NCBI GenBank assembly: GCA_946999425.1
Contig: CAMQDG010000058.1
Span: forward strand, 1 to 8,872
DNA: 8,872 nucleotides
Reading direction: 5' to 3'
Origin: an uncultured Peptoniphilus sp.
GTDB taxonomy: Bacteria; Bacillota; Clostridia; Tissierellales; Peptoniphilaceae
Shown: positions 1 to 6,014 of the stretch, piece after piece
How the letters are laid out: every line of letters begins with the position of its first letter
Position numbering within the stretch: the stretch's first letter is position 1
Position numbers and translations under genes: made by a program
The notes under the pieces: generated by a model
The model's input: only the letters and a program-made list of their open reading frames with translations
What the model was told of the DNA's origin: nothing
The model's database searches: none

Positions 1-577
1 ACACGCCCCTTGTTTCATAGGCTATAAAATAGGCCATACCTAAAAATATTAAAAGGCCCGGAATAAAATATAAATCTTTACGAGAATAAACTTGACCGAA
101 TAAAAAAATTAAAGCAACCCCAAAAGCACCATAATCACTTTTTAAAAAATGACTGACAAAAAGACAAGCAATAAAAGGAATAAAAGATAGAAGCTTTCTC
201 AAAAAAATATCTTTATCAGAAAAATAAGAAAAAACACAATCATAGGACATAAGAGAAAATAAACCAAGAGATAAAGTCCAAAAAACATTATTGTAAGACA
301 AGTCAAAAAAATTATTGAAAACAAGAAGGTCAAAGGGCACTTCACTAATAAATCCCACAAGAAAAAGCCTAAATAAATACTTTTTTCTGTTTTTAGTTTT
401 GTAAAAACCCTGAGCAATTAAATAAGCAAAAATAGGAAAAGAAATCCTTCCAATGCCCCTGCCTAAAAAATAAATATTATCAGACAAAAAAGAAGATAGA
501 GCAAGAGTCATATGATCAATTACCATAGTAACAATAGCCAGTATTTTTAAAAAGAAAGCATTAGTTTTAAGTTTCAT
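1..577 (-). CDS. TraX-family integral membrane protein (partial, C-terminus off the left edge)
   Basis: The minus strand is open for 192 codons from an ATG at 577 to the window edge, with no stop. The translation opens MKLKTNAFFLKILAIVTMVI and continues with DHM, then GRGIGRISFPIFAYLIAQGF (about residues 40-59), a basic KTKNRKKYLFRLF stretch, and VGFISEVPFDLL. This order (VIDH, GRIxFPIFAxLIAxG, R-L-x3-xISExPFDL) is the hallmark of the TraX family. About six hydrophobic segments are visible, separated by short loops. F-plasmid TraX N-acetylates pilin; chromosomal stand-alone members in Firmicutes have no settled role, and no conjugation genes are visible here, so I would not infer pilin modification. 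Family members are usually somewhat over 200 residues, so only a short C-terminal piece is missing. AGAGGTGG (581-588) sits correctly for the ATG at 577. An in-frame ATG at 595 would place this ribosome binding site inside the coding region, so I prefer 577. Confidence 0.88.
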   Translation of the reverse strand, partial: MKLKTNAFFLKILAIVTMVIDHMTLALSSFLSDNIYFLGRGIGRISFPIFAYLIAQGFYKTKNRKKYLFRLFLVGFISEVPFDLLVFNNFFDLSYNNVFWTLSLGLFSLMSYDCVFSYFSDKDIFLRKLLSFIPFIACLFVSHFLKSDYGAFGVALIFLFGQVYSRKDLYFIPGLLIFLGMAYFIAYETRGV

Positions 578-593
578 TTTCCACCTCTGTTTC

Positions 594-599
594 ATTATA
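594..599 (-). promoter_or_regulatory. Possible -10 box for the TraX-family gene
   Basis: The minus strand reads a perfect TATAAT at 599-594. Transcription would start near 587, only about ten bases ahead of the ATG at 577 and at the edge of the ribosome binding site. The -35 region 17 bp upstream (TTCTAA, 622-617) is weak. In DNA this AT-rich the match may be chance. Confidence 0.3.
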
Positions 600-642
600 T
601 AAAAAATAATTTGATTTTAGAAATATATTTATTTTAAGTTTA

Positions 643-710
643 CATAAAAAGTTATTAATTAAATAAAAAATATTAATAAGAATAAAAAATAGACCATTGA
701 ATAAAAAATA
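643..710 (+). repeat. Three perfect (plus one degenerate) 11-bp direct repeats at a 19-bp period
   Basis: AATAAAAAATA occurs perfectly at 662-672, 681-691 and 700-710, exactly 19 bp apart. The last two copies share a preceding G, giving 12 identical bases. A weaker copy (CATAAAAAGTT, 8 of 11) falls on the same period at 643-653. The array runs into the -35 box and spacer of the promoter for the aminotransferase operon. Phased A-tracts can bend DNA or contact the RNA polymerase alpha subunit, and an evenly spaced array could also be an operator for the operon's own regulator. The repeats are seen directly; the function is inference, and AT-rich background raises the chance of coincidence. Confidence 0.55.
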
Positions 711-725
711 TTTTAGTGTTATAAT
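697..725 (+). promoter_or_regulatory. Sigma-A-type promoter of the aminotransferase-transporter-regulator operon
   Basis: TTGAAT (697-702) and a perfect TATAAT (720-725) are separated by 17 bp, and TG at 717-718 makes an extended -10. Transcription should begin near 732, leaving a leader of about 43 bases. The leader shows no convincing riboswitch or hairpin and ends in AGGAGGG (764-770), four bases before the ATG at 775. Confidence 0.75.
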
Positions 726-774
726 TCTTTTCAAAGAAGGAATAAATCAGGATATATTTTAATAGGAGGGAATT

Positions 775-1998
775 ATGAATATAAGAGAAAAAATGTCACC
801 TGCCTTTAGAGGAATAAAAGGTGGACTATTTGAAAAAGTAACAAAAGCTGACGTTGGAACTGCTTTAGATGAATTAGCCGCAAATGGAGCGGCACTTATG
901 TGTTGGGCAGATCCCTTTGCACCAGATCCATGTATACCTGAACACGTTAAGGAAGCAACAATTGCTGAAATAAAAAAAGGAACAGGAGCTCACTATACAA
1001 AACCAATAGGAAATGATGAATTAAAAGAGCTTATTAGTCAAAAACTTAAAAAATTTAACAAATTAGATGTAGATCCAGCAAGGAATATTTTAATTACCCC
1101 AGGTTCCGATTCAGGCTTATTTTTTGCAATGATGCCTTTTGTTGAACCAGGAGATGAAGTTATAGTTTTAGACCCAAGTTATCCAAACAATTTTTTAGAT
1201 CCAGAATTATTAGGCGGAAAGACAGTTACAGTAGAATTAGACGAAAGTAAAAATTATCAAGTTTCAAAAGAAGCTCTTGAAGAAAAGATTTCAGATAAAA
1301 CTAAACTAATTATTTTGACAAACCCTATAAATCCAACAACAACAGTATTGAGAAGAAAAAGCTTGGAAATTATAGCTGAAGTTGCCATAAAGCATGATTT
1401 GATTGTTGTTTGCGACCAAGCCTTTGAAGATAGTGTTTATGATGGAATTGAATTTGTGACTATTGCAAGTTTGCCAGGAATGTGGGAAAGAACAGTATCA
1501 GTTTTTTCAATTTCAAAAGGAATGGCTTTAAGTGGATATAGAGTAGGCTATATTGTTGCAGATGACAAAATAATGGACGTTTACTTCGGATGTGCAGTAA
1601 ATGTTATAGGTGCTACAAACACTGCAGCTCAAGCGGGAGCCATAGCAGCTTTAAAAGATAATAGTTTTGTTGCTGAATACAATAAAATTTTTGAAAGTAG
1701 AAGAAAAAAAGTCTACGAAATAATGAACAACATTCCGGGAGTTACAATGGCAATGCCTGAAAGTAGCTTTATGTCATGGGTTAATATTTCAAAACTTGGA
1801 AGCTCTGCAGAAGTAAATCAATATCTTATAGAAAATGCAAATGTTGTTGTAAATGAAGGTACTCCTTATGGCAAAATGGGAGAAGGACATTTAAGAATAA
1901 TTCATGGAGCCTACAAAGATGAAAATAAATTATTAGAAGCTTTAGAGAGAATGAAAACAGCTTTGACTAAATTAGCTGAAGAAAAAGGAATTAAATAA
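775..1998 (+). CDS. PLP-dependent class I/II aminotransferase
   Basis: The 407-residue cytoplasmic protein is a fold-type I aminotransferase of the aspartate aminotransferase superfamily. Visible landmarks, aligned by spacing to E. coli AspAT, are Tyr74 in the YTKPIGNDEL segment, Asn186 in NPINPT (Asn194), Asp214 (Asp222, PLP nitrogen), Ser245 and Lys248 in SISKGM (Schiff-base lysine, Lys258), Arg256 in SGYRVGY (phosphate, Arg266) and Arg374 in GHLRIIHG (substrate carboxylate, Arg386). Length is normal for the family. Two positions deviate: Phe217 where a PLP-contacting tyrosine is usual (Tyr225), and Thr189 in place of the Gly of NPTG. The amino donor cannot be read from sequence. AGGAGGG four bases upstream fixes the start over the ATG at 793. 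It is first in an operon with an NhaC-type transporter 14 bases downstream and a DauR-like regulator, suggesting catabolism of an imported amino acid. Calling it an aspartate aminotransferase would be over-specific. Confidence 0.93.
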   Translation: MNIREKMSPAFRGIKGGLFEKVTKADVGTALDELAANGAALMCWADPFAPDPCIPEHVKEATIAEIKKGTGAHYTKPIGNDELKELISQKLKKFNKLDVDPARNILITPGSDSGLFFAMMPFVEPGDEVIVLDPSYPNNFLDPELLGGKTVTVELDESKNYQVSKEALEEKISDKTKLIILTNPINPTTTVLRRKSLEIIAEVAIKHDLIVVCDQAFEDSVYDGIEFVTIASLPGMWERTVSVFSISKGMALSGYRVGYIVADDKIMDVYFGCAVNVIGATNTAAQAGAIAALKDNSFVAEYNKIFESRRKKVYEIMNNIPGVTMAMPESSFMSWVNISKLGSSAEVNQYLIENANVVVNEGTPYGKMGEGHLRIIHGAYKDENKLLEALERMKTALTKLAEEKGIK

Positions 1999-2012
1999 AA
2001 TAAGAGGTAGTT

Positions 2013-3443
2013 ATGAAAGAGAAAAATAAAATTACATTTCATTTTGGCTGGGCAATGTCTTTATTGCCAATGATAATATTTCTTATAACTTGTATACTTT
2101 TTTTTATAGTTTTTAAAAGTTTTGATATGAATGCTTTAGCAGTTGGCGGTTTTTTGGGACTTTTAGTTGGAGCTTTATTTACAAAAACTTACGGTCAATA
2201 CTGGAATTCTGTAGTAGAAGGAATAGGAAAATCATCTTCAATTTCAATAATAGTTGTCCTTTTATTAATAGGTATGTTTACAAAACTTATGGCAGTAAGT
2301 GGAGTATCTCAAGGATTTTTATGGTTAGCTGATAAAGTTGGATTGTATGGAGGCTTATTTACAGCTTTTACTTTTCTTACAACATGTTTAATTACAGCAG
2401 CAACTGGTTCATCAATAGGAACTTTATTTACAGCATATCCAATTTTATATCCTGCAGGAATTGCTTTAGGATCAAATCCTGGAGTTTTAGCAGGAGCAAT
2501 TCTATCGGGAGCAGTTTTTGGAGATAACCTTGCCCCAATTTCAGATGTTACCATTGCATCAACAGGAACACAAACTTATAAATATAAAGAAGAAACAGCT
2601 GATATTGGTGGAACTGTATCTTATAGATTAAAATATGCCTTAATATCAGGAGCTATAGCTCTTGTATTGTTCGCAATTTTTGGTGGAAGTAAAACAGAAA
2701 TAAATGGAATAGGTCATGATATGATGGCTTCTATGAATGCAAAAGGTTTATGGATGCTTATACCAGTTGTTGTTCTATTAATAATATCCATAAAAACAAG
2801 CGATATATTTAAAGCAATAACTGGAGGACTGATAAGCGGTATATTAATAGGACTTTTGACAGGAGCATTTACAGCAAGTGAAATTTTCTCAATTTCAGAA
2901 GGCCAACCAGTAGGATTTTTATATAATGGTTTTAACGGAATGGTTGGAATATGCCTTTTCTGTATTTCTCTCTTTGGAATTATGGGGGTTATGGAAGATA
3001 GCGGTGCTTTAGATAAAATAATAGGCCTTTTCTTAAATAGCAATATGGCAAAAACACCAAGAGGAACTGAAATATTAATAGCCCTAGGTTCTATGATAAC
3101 AACCTTATTCTTAGGTGGAGTTACCAGTGCATCAGTGCTTACCTTTGGACCTGTTGCCGATGCTATTGGGAAAAAGCATGATTTGCATCCTTACAGAAGA
3201 GCAAATATATTATCATGTTTTGCAAATTCATTTCCTGCAATAACTCCATTTATAAGCGCCTTTATATTTATTTCCATATCTGTAATTATGCCTTTACAAA
3301 GTGAATATTCTTTTATTCCGACCATTTCAGCAAGTCAAATATTTTTAGGATGTTTTTATCCTATGGTTATGTTTTTAGTATTAATGGCATCAATATTGAC
3401 AGGATGGGATAGAAAATTTGAAACAAAAGAAGAAATAAAATGA
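2013..3443 (+). CDS. NhaC-family Na+/H+ antiporter-like secondary transporter
   Basis: This is a 476-residue polytopic membrane protein with roughly 11-12 hydrophobic segments. Diagnostic for the NhaC family (ion transporter superfamily) are TGSSIGT at about 131-137 and the GDNLAPISDVTIAS signature at 170-183, which matches the GDxxSPxSDTT-type ion/substrate site. A second conserved block (about residues 360-385, LGGVTSASVLTFGPVADAIG) mirrors it in the other inverted repeat half. Classical NhaC exchanges Na+ for H+, but family members also carry organic substrates (malate/lactate MleN, amino acids). Sitting between an aminotransferase and an amino-acid-type regulator, this copy is more plausibly an amino-acid or amino-acid/product carrier than a pH-homeostasis pump. 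That is inference from context. AAGAGGT at 2002-2008 supports the ATG at 2013, 14 bases after the aminotransferase stop. Its stop codon overlaps the next start by four bases (ATGA, 3440-3443). Confidence 0.9.
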   Translation: MKEKNKITFHFGWAMSLLPMIIFLITCILFFIVFKSFDMNALAVGGFLGLLVGALFTKTYGQYWNSVVEGIGKSSSISIIVVLLLIGMFTKLMAVSGVSQGFLWLADKVGLYGGLFTAFTFLTTCLITAATGSSIGTLFTAYPILYPAGIALGSNPGVLAGAILSGAVFGDNLAPISDVTIASTGTQTYKYKEETADIGGTVSYRLKYALISGAIALVLFAIFGGSKTEINGIGHDMMASMNAKGLWMLIPVVVLLIISIKTSDIFKAITGGLISGILIGLLTGAFTASEIFSISEGQPVGFLYNGFNGMVGICLFCISLFGIMGVMEDSGALDKIIGLFLNSNMAKTPRGTEILIALGSMITTLFLGGVTSASVLTFGPVADAIGKKHDLHPYRRANILSCFANSFPAITPFISAFIFISISVIMPLQSEYSFIPTISASQIFLGCFYPMVMFLVLMASILTGWDRKFETKEEIK

Positions 3444-4105
3444 TTGAATTTACAAAAAGAATTAAACTTAACGCAAAAGACAAGGAAATATTAGAATCCT
3501 ATAAAACTGTATTAGAAGGCTTATCAGACTACTTGGGAAATGGATTTGAATTTGTTCTTCATAGTTTAGATGATTTAGATAATTCTGTAATAAAAATAAT
3601 AAATGGATTTTATACAAATAGAGAAGTAGGTTCTCCAATAACAAATTTAGCCTTATCCATGTTGACAAAATTTGAAACGGATAAAAGTTTAAATTATATT
3701 TCTTATTTTAATAAAGATAAAAGTGGAAGAAGGCTTAAATCAACAACAATAGCCATCAAAGGAACTGAAAATAAATTAATAGGTCTTTTATGTATAAACT
3801 TTTACATGGATACATCTGTAATGGAATTCTTAAATCCATATTTTTACAATCAAGATGATGGACCAGGACATACGGAAAGTTTTGTTTCAGATATAGACGA
3901 TGTAATAATAAGTGCAATAAATGATGCAAAATTGGAAGTAGAAAAAAATCCTCAAATAAGCAGTACAAATGTAAACAAGGAAATAATCTTGAGATTAAAT
4001 GAAAAAGGAATTTTCAACCTTAAAGATTCTGTAATAAAAGTCTCAAAAATTCTTCATATTTCAAAAAATACAGTTTACTTGCATCTAAGAAGTATAAAGA
4101 AATAA
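3440..4105 (+). CDS. YheO/DauR-type transcriptional regulator (PAS-like sensor plus C-terminal HTH)
   Basis: The 221-residue protein has the two-part YheO/DauR layout. The N-terminal PAS-like domain (about residues 18-128) carries EFVLHSLDDLDNSVIKIING, then GREVGSP-like REVGSPITNLAL and a later IGLLCINF strand. The C-terminal helix-turn-helix (about 176-221) contains NEKGIFNLKDSV followed by VSKILHISKNTVYLHLRSI. A variable, acidic linker (about 130-175) joins them. Pseudomonas DauR controls D-arginine catabolism, and relatives commonly sit beside amino-acid transport and catabolic genes, so the likely job is sensing the imported substrate or a product and controlling this operon; the ligand is unknown. 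The start overlaps the transporter stop and has only a weak purine-rich AAGAAG upstream, so translation is probably coupled. The phased repeats at 643-710 are a candidate binding site. A terminator follows six bases after the stop. Confidence 0.9.
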   Translation: MIEFTKRIKLNAKDKEILESYKTVLEGLSDYLGNGFEFVLHSLDDLDNSVIKIINGFYTNREVGSPITNLALSMLTKFETDKSLNYISYFNKDKSGRRLKSTTIAIKGTENKLIGLLCINFYMDTSVMEFLNPYFYNQDDGPGHTESFVSDIDDVIISAINDAKLEVEKNPQISSTNVNKEIILRLNEKGIFNLKDSVIKVSKILHISKNTVYLHLRSIKK

Positions 4106-4110
4106 AAAAT

Positions 4111-4137
4111 AGCTCTAATTTAAAATTAGAGCTTTTT
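4111..4137. terminator. Bidirectional intrinsic terminator between convergent operons
   Basis: AGCTCTAATT (4111-4120) pairs perfectly with AATTAGAGCT (4124-4133) around a three-base loop. On the plus strand a T-run follows (4133-4137). On the minus strand the A-run at 4104-4109 becomes a T-rich tail, so one hairpin can end both the regulator operon (stop at 4105) and the alanine dehydrogenase transcript (stop at 4149). Confidence 0.85.
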
Positions 4138-4148
4138 AATGTTTAAAA

Positions 4149-5258
4149 TTAAATATTTAAAGGGTCTGTATAGGGAAGTTTATATTCATCTGCAAGGGCT
4201 TTAAAAGTTACATAACCTTCTGCCATATTGACTCCTTTTTTTAATTCTTCACAGTCTTTTATAGCCTTTCTCCAGCCCTCATTTGCAATTTTAATGGCAT
4301 AATATGATGTTTCATTGGAAAGGGCCTGTGTGGAGGTTTTAGGAACTGAGCCGGGTATATTTGCAACTGCATAATGGATAACTCCATATTTTTCAAAAAC
4401 AGGATTTGAATGAGTTGTTGGATGATTTGCAGTTGTTTCTATGGAACCTCCTTGGTCTATGGAAACGTCCACTATAACGGAACCTTTTTCCATGGATTTT
4501 ACCATTTCCTCAGTTACAAGTTTTGGAGCAAGGGCTCCTGTAATTAAAACTGTTGAAATTACAAGATCTGCATTTTTTACAGCTTCTGCAATGTTGTATT
4601 CGTTTGAATATAAGGTTTCAATAGAGTTTCCGAAAATATCAATAAGTTGACCAAGTCTTTCTGTATTTCTTCCGATTACTGTAACTCTTGCACCCATACC
4701 TACGGCAACTTTAGCAGCAGCAGTTCCTACAGTTCCTGTTCCTATTATTACAACATTTGCAGGTTTTACTCCAGGCACTCCGTCTATTAACATTCCCTTG
4801 CCATCTTTTAAATTTGCAAGATAATAGCCACCAACAACTAAAGCAAGTCTTCCTGCAATTTCACTCATCGGCTTTAAAAGAGGAAGTTTTCCATCTTTTT
4901 CTACAGTTTCAAAAGCAATGGCAATACATTTTTTTTCAACAAGTTCTCTAAATAATTTTTCATTTGCAGCTAAATGCAAGTAGGCGAAAATTATAAGACC
5001 TTCCCGTAAATATTTATAATCACATTCTTGAGGTTCCTTAACCTTATAAATCATTTGAGATTTTGTCCAAACTTCTTCGTGAGAAACTATTTGGGCACCG
5101 GCATTTTTATATTCTTCATCAGTAAAACCTGATTGTAAACCTGCATTTTTTTCAACAAGAACAGTATGACCCTGTTCAGTAAAATTTTTAACGCAAGAAA
5201 CAGTAGCAGCAACTCTTGCTTCAGTATCCTTATTTTCTTTGGGTATGCCTATAATCAT
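4149..5258 (-). CDS. ald: Alanine dehydrogenase
   Basis: The 369-residue enzyme interconverts L-alanine and pyruvate plus ammonia using a nicotinamide cofactor. It matches the Ald family over its full length: MIIGIPKE at the start, Arg15 in EARVAAT (pyruvate binding), Lys74 in KVKEP, His95 in YLHLA, the LPLLKPMSEIAGR segment, a Rossmann GTGTVG at 173-178, Asp268 in VDVSIDQGG, and YAVANIPGSVPKTSTQAL near the end. All expected catalytic residues are present. The odd point is the end of the second Rossmann strand: VTVIGRN has Gly196-Arg197 where B. subtilis Ald, as I recall it, has Asp-Leu, so NADP(H) use is possible. GGGAGG (5265-5270), six bases before the ATG, fixes the start. It follows the DUF4230 gene by 19 bases in one transcription unit and converges on the aminotransferase operon, with which it could form a transamination/deamination couple. 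Confidence 0.95.
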   Translation of the reverse strand: MIIGIPKENKDTEARVAATVSCVKNFTEQGHTVLVEKNAGLQSGFTDEEYKNAGAQIVSHEEVWTKSQMIYKVKEPQECDYKYLREGLIIFAYLHLAANEKLFRELVEKKCIAIAFETVEKDGKLPLLKPMSEIAGRLALVVGGYYLANLKDGKGMLIDGVPGVKPANVVIIGTGTVGTAAAKVAVGMGARVTVIGRNTERLGQLIDIFGNSIETLYSNEYNIAEAVKNADLVISTVLITGALAPKLVTEEMVKSMEKGSVIVDVSIDQGGSIETTANHPTTHSNPVFEKYGVIHYAVANIPGSVPKTSTQALSNETSYYAIKIANEGWRKAIKDCEELKKGVNMAEGYVTFKALADEYKLPYTDPLNI

Positions 5259-5277
5259 TTTTTTCCTCCCATAAAGA

Positions 5278-5871
5278 CTAATTTAATTTATTAATATTAA
5301 TCTTATATTTTTCATTAATCTTGTCAATACTTAAAATTTCCATAATAGAGTCCTGAGCTTTGGAAAAAGCTTGGTCTAAAAGTCCTTTATTTACAGCATC
5401 TTTTTCAACTTTTTCCTTTTGATCAATAGTAAAATCTTTCATATCATCAACCTTTAGAGGATTAAAAATTGAATTTTTTTCATTGAATATTTTTATAGAA
5501 TTTTCATCTATTTCATGGGCGAGAATTTTAGCAGGAGGAAGTTTTATATTAATAGTGTCTCCGGAAATGGAAATTTCCATTTGTTTTAAATCAACTCCCG
5601 CCTTAATAGACCCGTTGTAGGAAATAATGAATTTTTTTTCAGTAAAGGGAACTTCCCAACCGTAAAAATAATTTACATCACTGTATTCGCTCATATTTGT
5701 GTAAATATAATCAAGGCTTATAAGTTGGCTTGCCTTTTCCAACCTATTTTGCAGTAGACTTTCACTTATCTTAGGCTCTTTCTTTTCAGAACCAAGTCTA
5801 TAGCCTCCATAAAAAACCCCTATAAGCAAAATAAAAATCACTAGTATAATAAATTTTTTCTTTATTTTCAT
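5278..5871 (-). CDS. DUF4230 domain protein, membrane-anchored
   Basis: The 197-residue protein has an uncleaved-looking signal anchor: MKIKKK followed by a hydrophobic segment at about 7-24, then a charged extracytoplasmic region. The core (about residues 40-165) carries the pattern typical of DUF4230: LDYIYTNMSEYSDVNYFYG, then PFTEKKFIISYNGSIKAGVD, and a strand-rich ISGDTINIKLPPAKILAHEID stretch. It ends in a helical, charged tail. The domain has no established biochemical function that I know of. AAGGAGA (5876-5882) supports the ATG at 5871. It is the first gene of a pair with alanine dehydrogenase, with only 19 bases between stop and next start, so the two are almost surely co-transcribed, though nothing in the sequence explains a functional link. 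The topology is N-terminus inside, domain outside, by the positive-inside rule. Confidence 0.8.
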   Translation of the reverse strand: MKIKKKFIILVIFILLIGVFYGGYRLGSEKKEPKISESLLQNRLEKASQLISLDYIYTNMSEYSDVNYFYGWEVPFTEKKFIISYNGSIKAGVDLKQMEISISGDTINIKLPPAKILAHEIDENSIKIFNEKNSIFNPLKVDDMKDFTIDQKEKVEKDAVNKGLLDQAFSKAQDSIMEILSIDKINEKYKININKLN

Positions 5872-5921
5872 AGTATCTCCTTATCTTAAAATTTAATTCT
5901 ATTTAATATCAGTACAAATTT

Positions 5922-5967
5922 ATTCTATCATAAAAAATTAATAGGATAAAATAAGAGGATTATAGCA
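5922..5967 (-). promoter_or_regulatory. Candidate promoter(s) for the DUF4230-ald unit
   Basis: Two extended -10 boxes lie on the minus strand upstream of the ATG at 5871. TGCTATAAT (5967-5959) is a perfect extended -10 but has no good -35. TGATAGAAT (5930-5922) is one base off TATAAT, also with a weak -35, and would give a shorter leader of about 45 bases. I cannot choose between them; both may work. Confidence 0.5.
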
Positions 5968-5991
5968 ATATACTTAAATTCTTGATATAAT
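5963..5991 (+). promoter_or_regulatory. Extended -10 promoter for the CorC/CNNM-family gene
   Basis: TGATATAAT (5983-5991) is a perfect extended -10. The -35 position (TAGCAA, 5963-5968, 17-bp spacer) is poor, as is common with extended -10 promoters. The start would be near 5998, giving a leader of about 17 bases that contains AGGGGG (6003-6008), six bases before the ATG at 6015. The -35 region overlaps one of the minus-strand -10 candidates, so the divergent units may compete for polymerase. Confidence 0.6.
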
Positions 5992-6014
5992 ATTAAAATG
6001 TTAGGGGGAATTAT

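Noticed and set aside
593..595. Upstream in-frame ATG for the TraX-family gene
   Set aside because: The AGAGGTGG at 581-588 lies between this codon and the ATG at 577, so it serves the latter; the -10 candidate at 594-599 also overlaps it.
652..679. 8-bp inverted repeat TTATTAAT/ATTAATAA with a 12-base spacer as an operator
   Set aside because: Possible, but such AT-only inverted repeats are frequent in DNA of this composition; the exact 19-bp direct array in the same place is the stronger signal.
732..774. Riboswitch or leader attenuator ahead of the aminotransferase operon
   Set aside because: The leader is only about 43 bases and AT-rich with no stable stem.
2309..3043. Antisense open frames inside the NhaC-family gene
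   Set aside because: They have no ribosome binding sites or recognisable domains and lie opposite a well-conserved transporter; similar shadow frames over the other genes were dismissed for the same reason.
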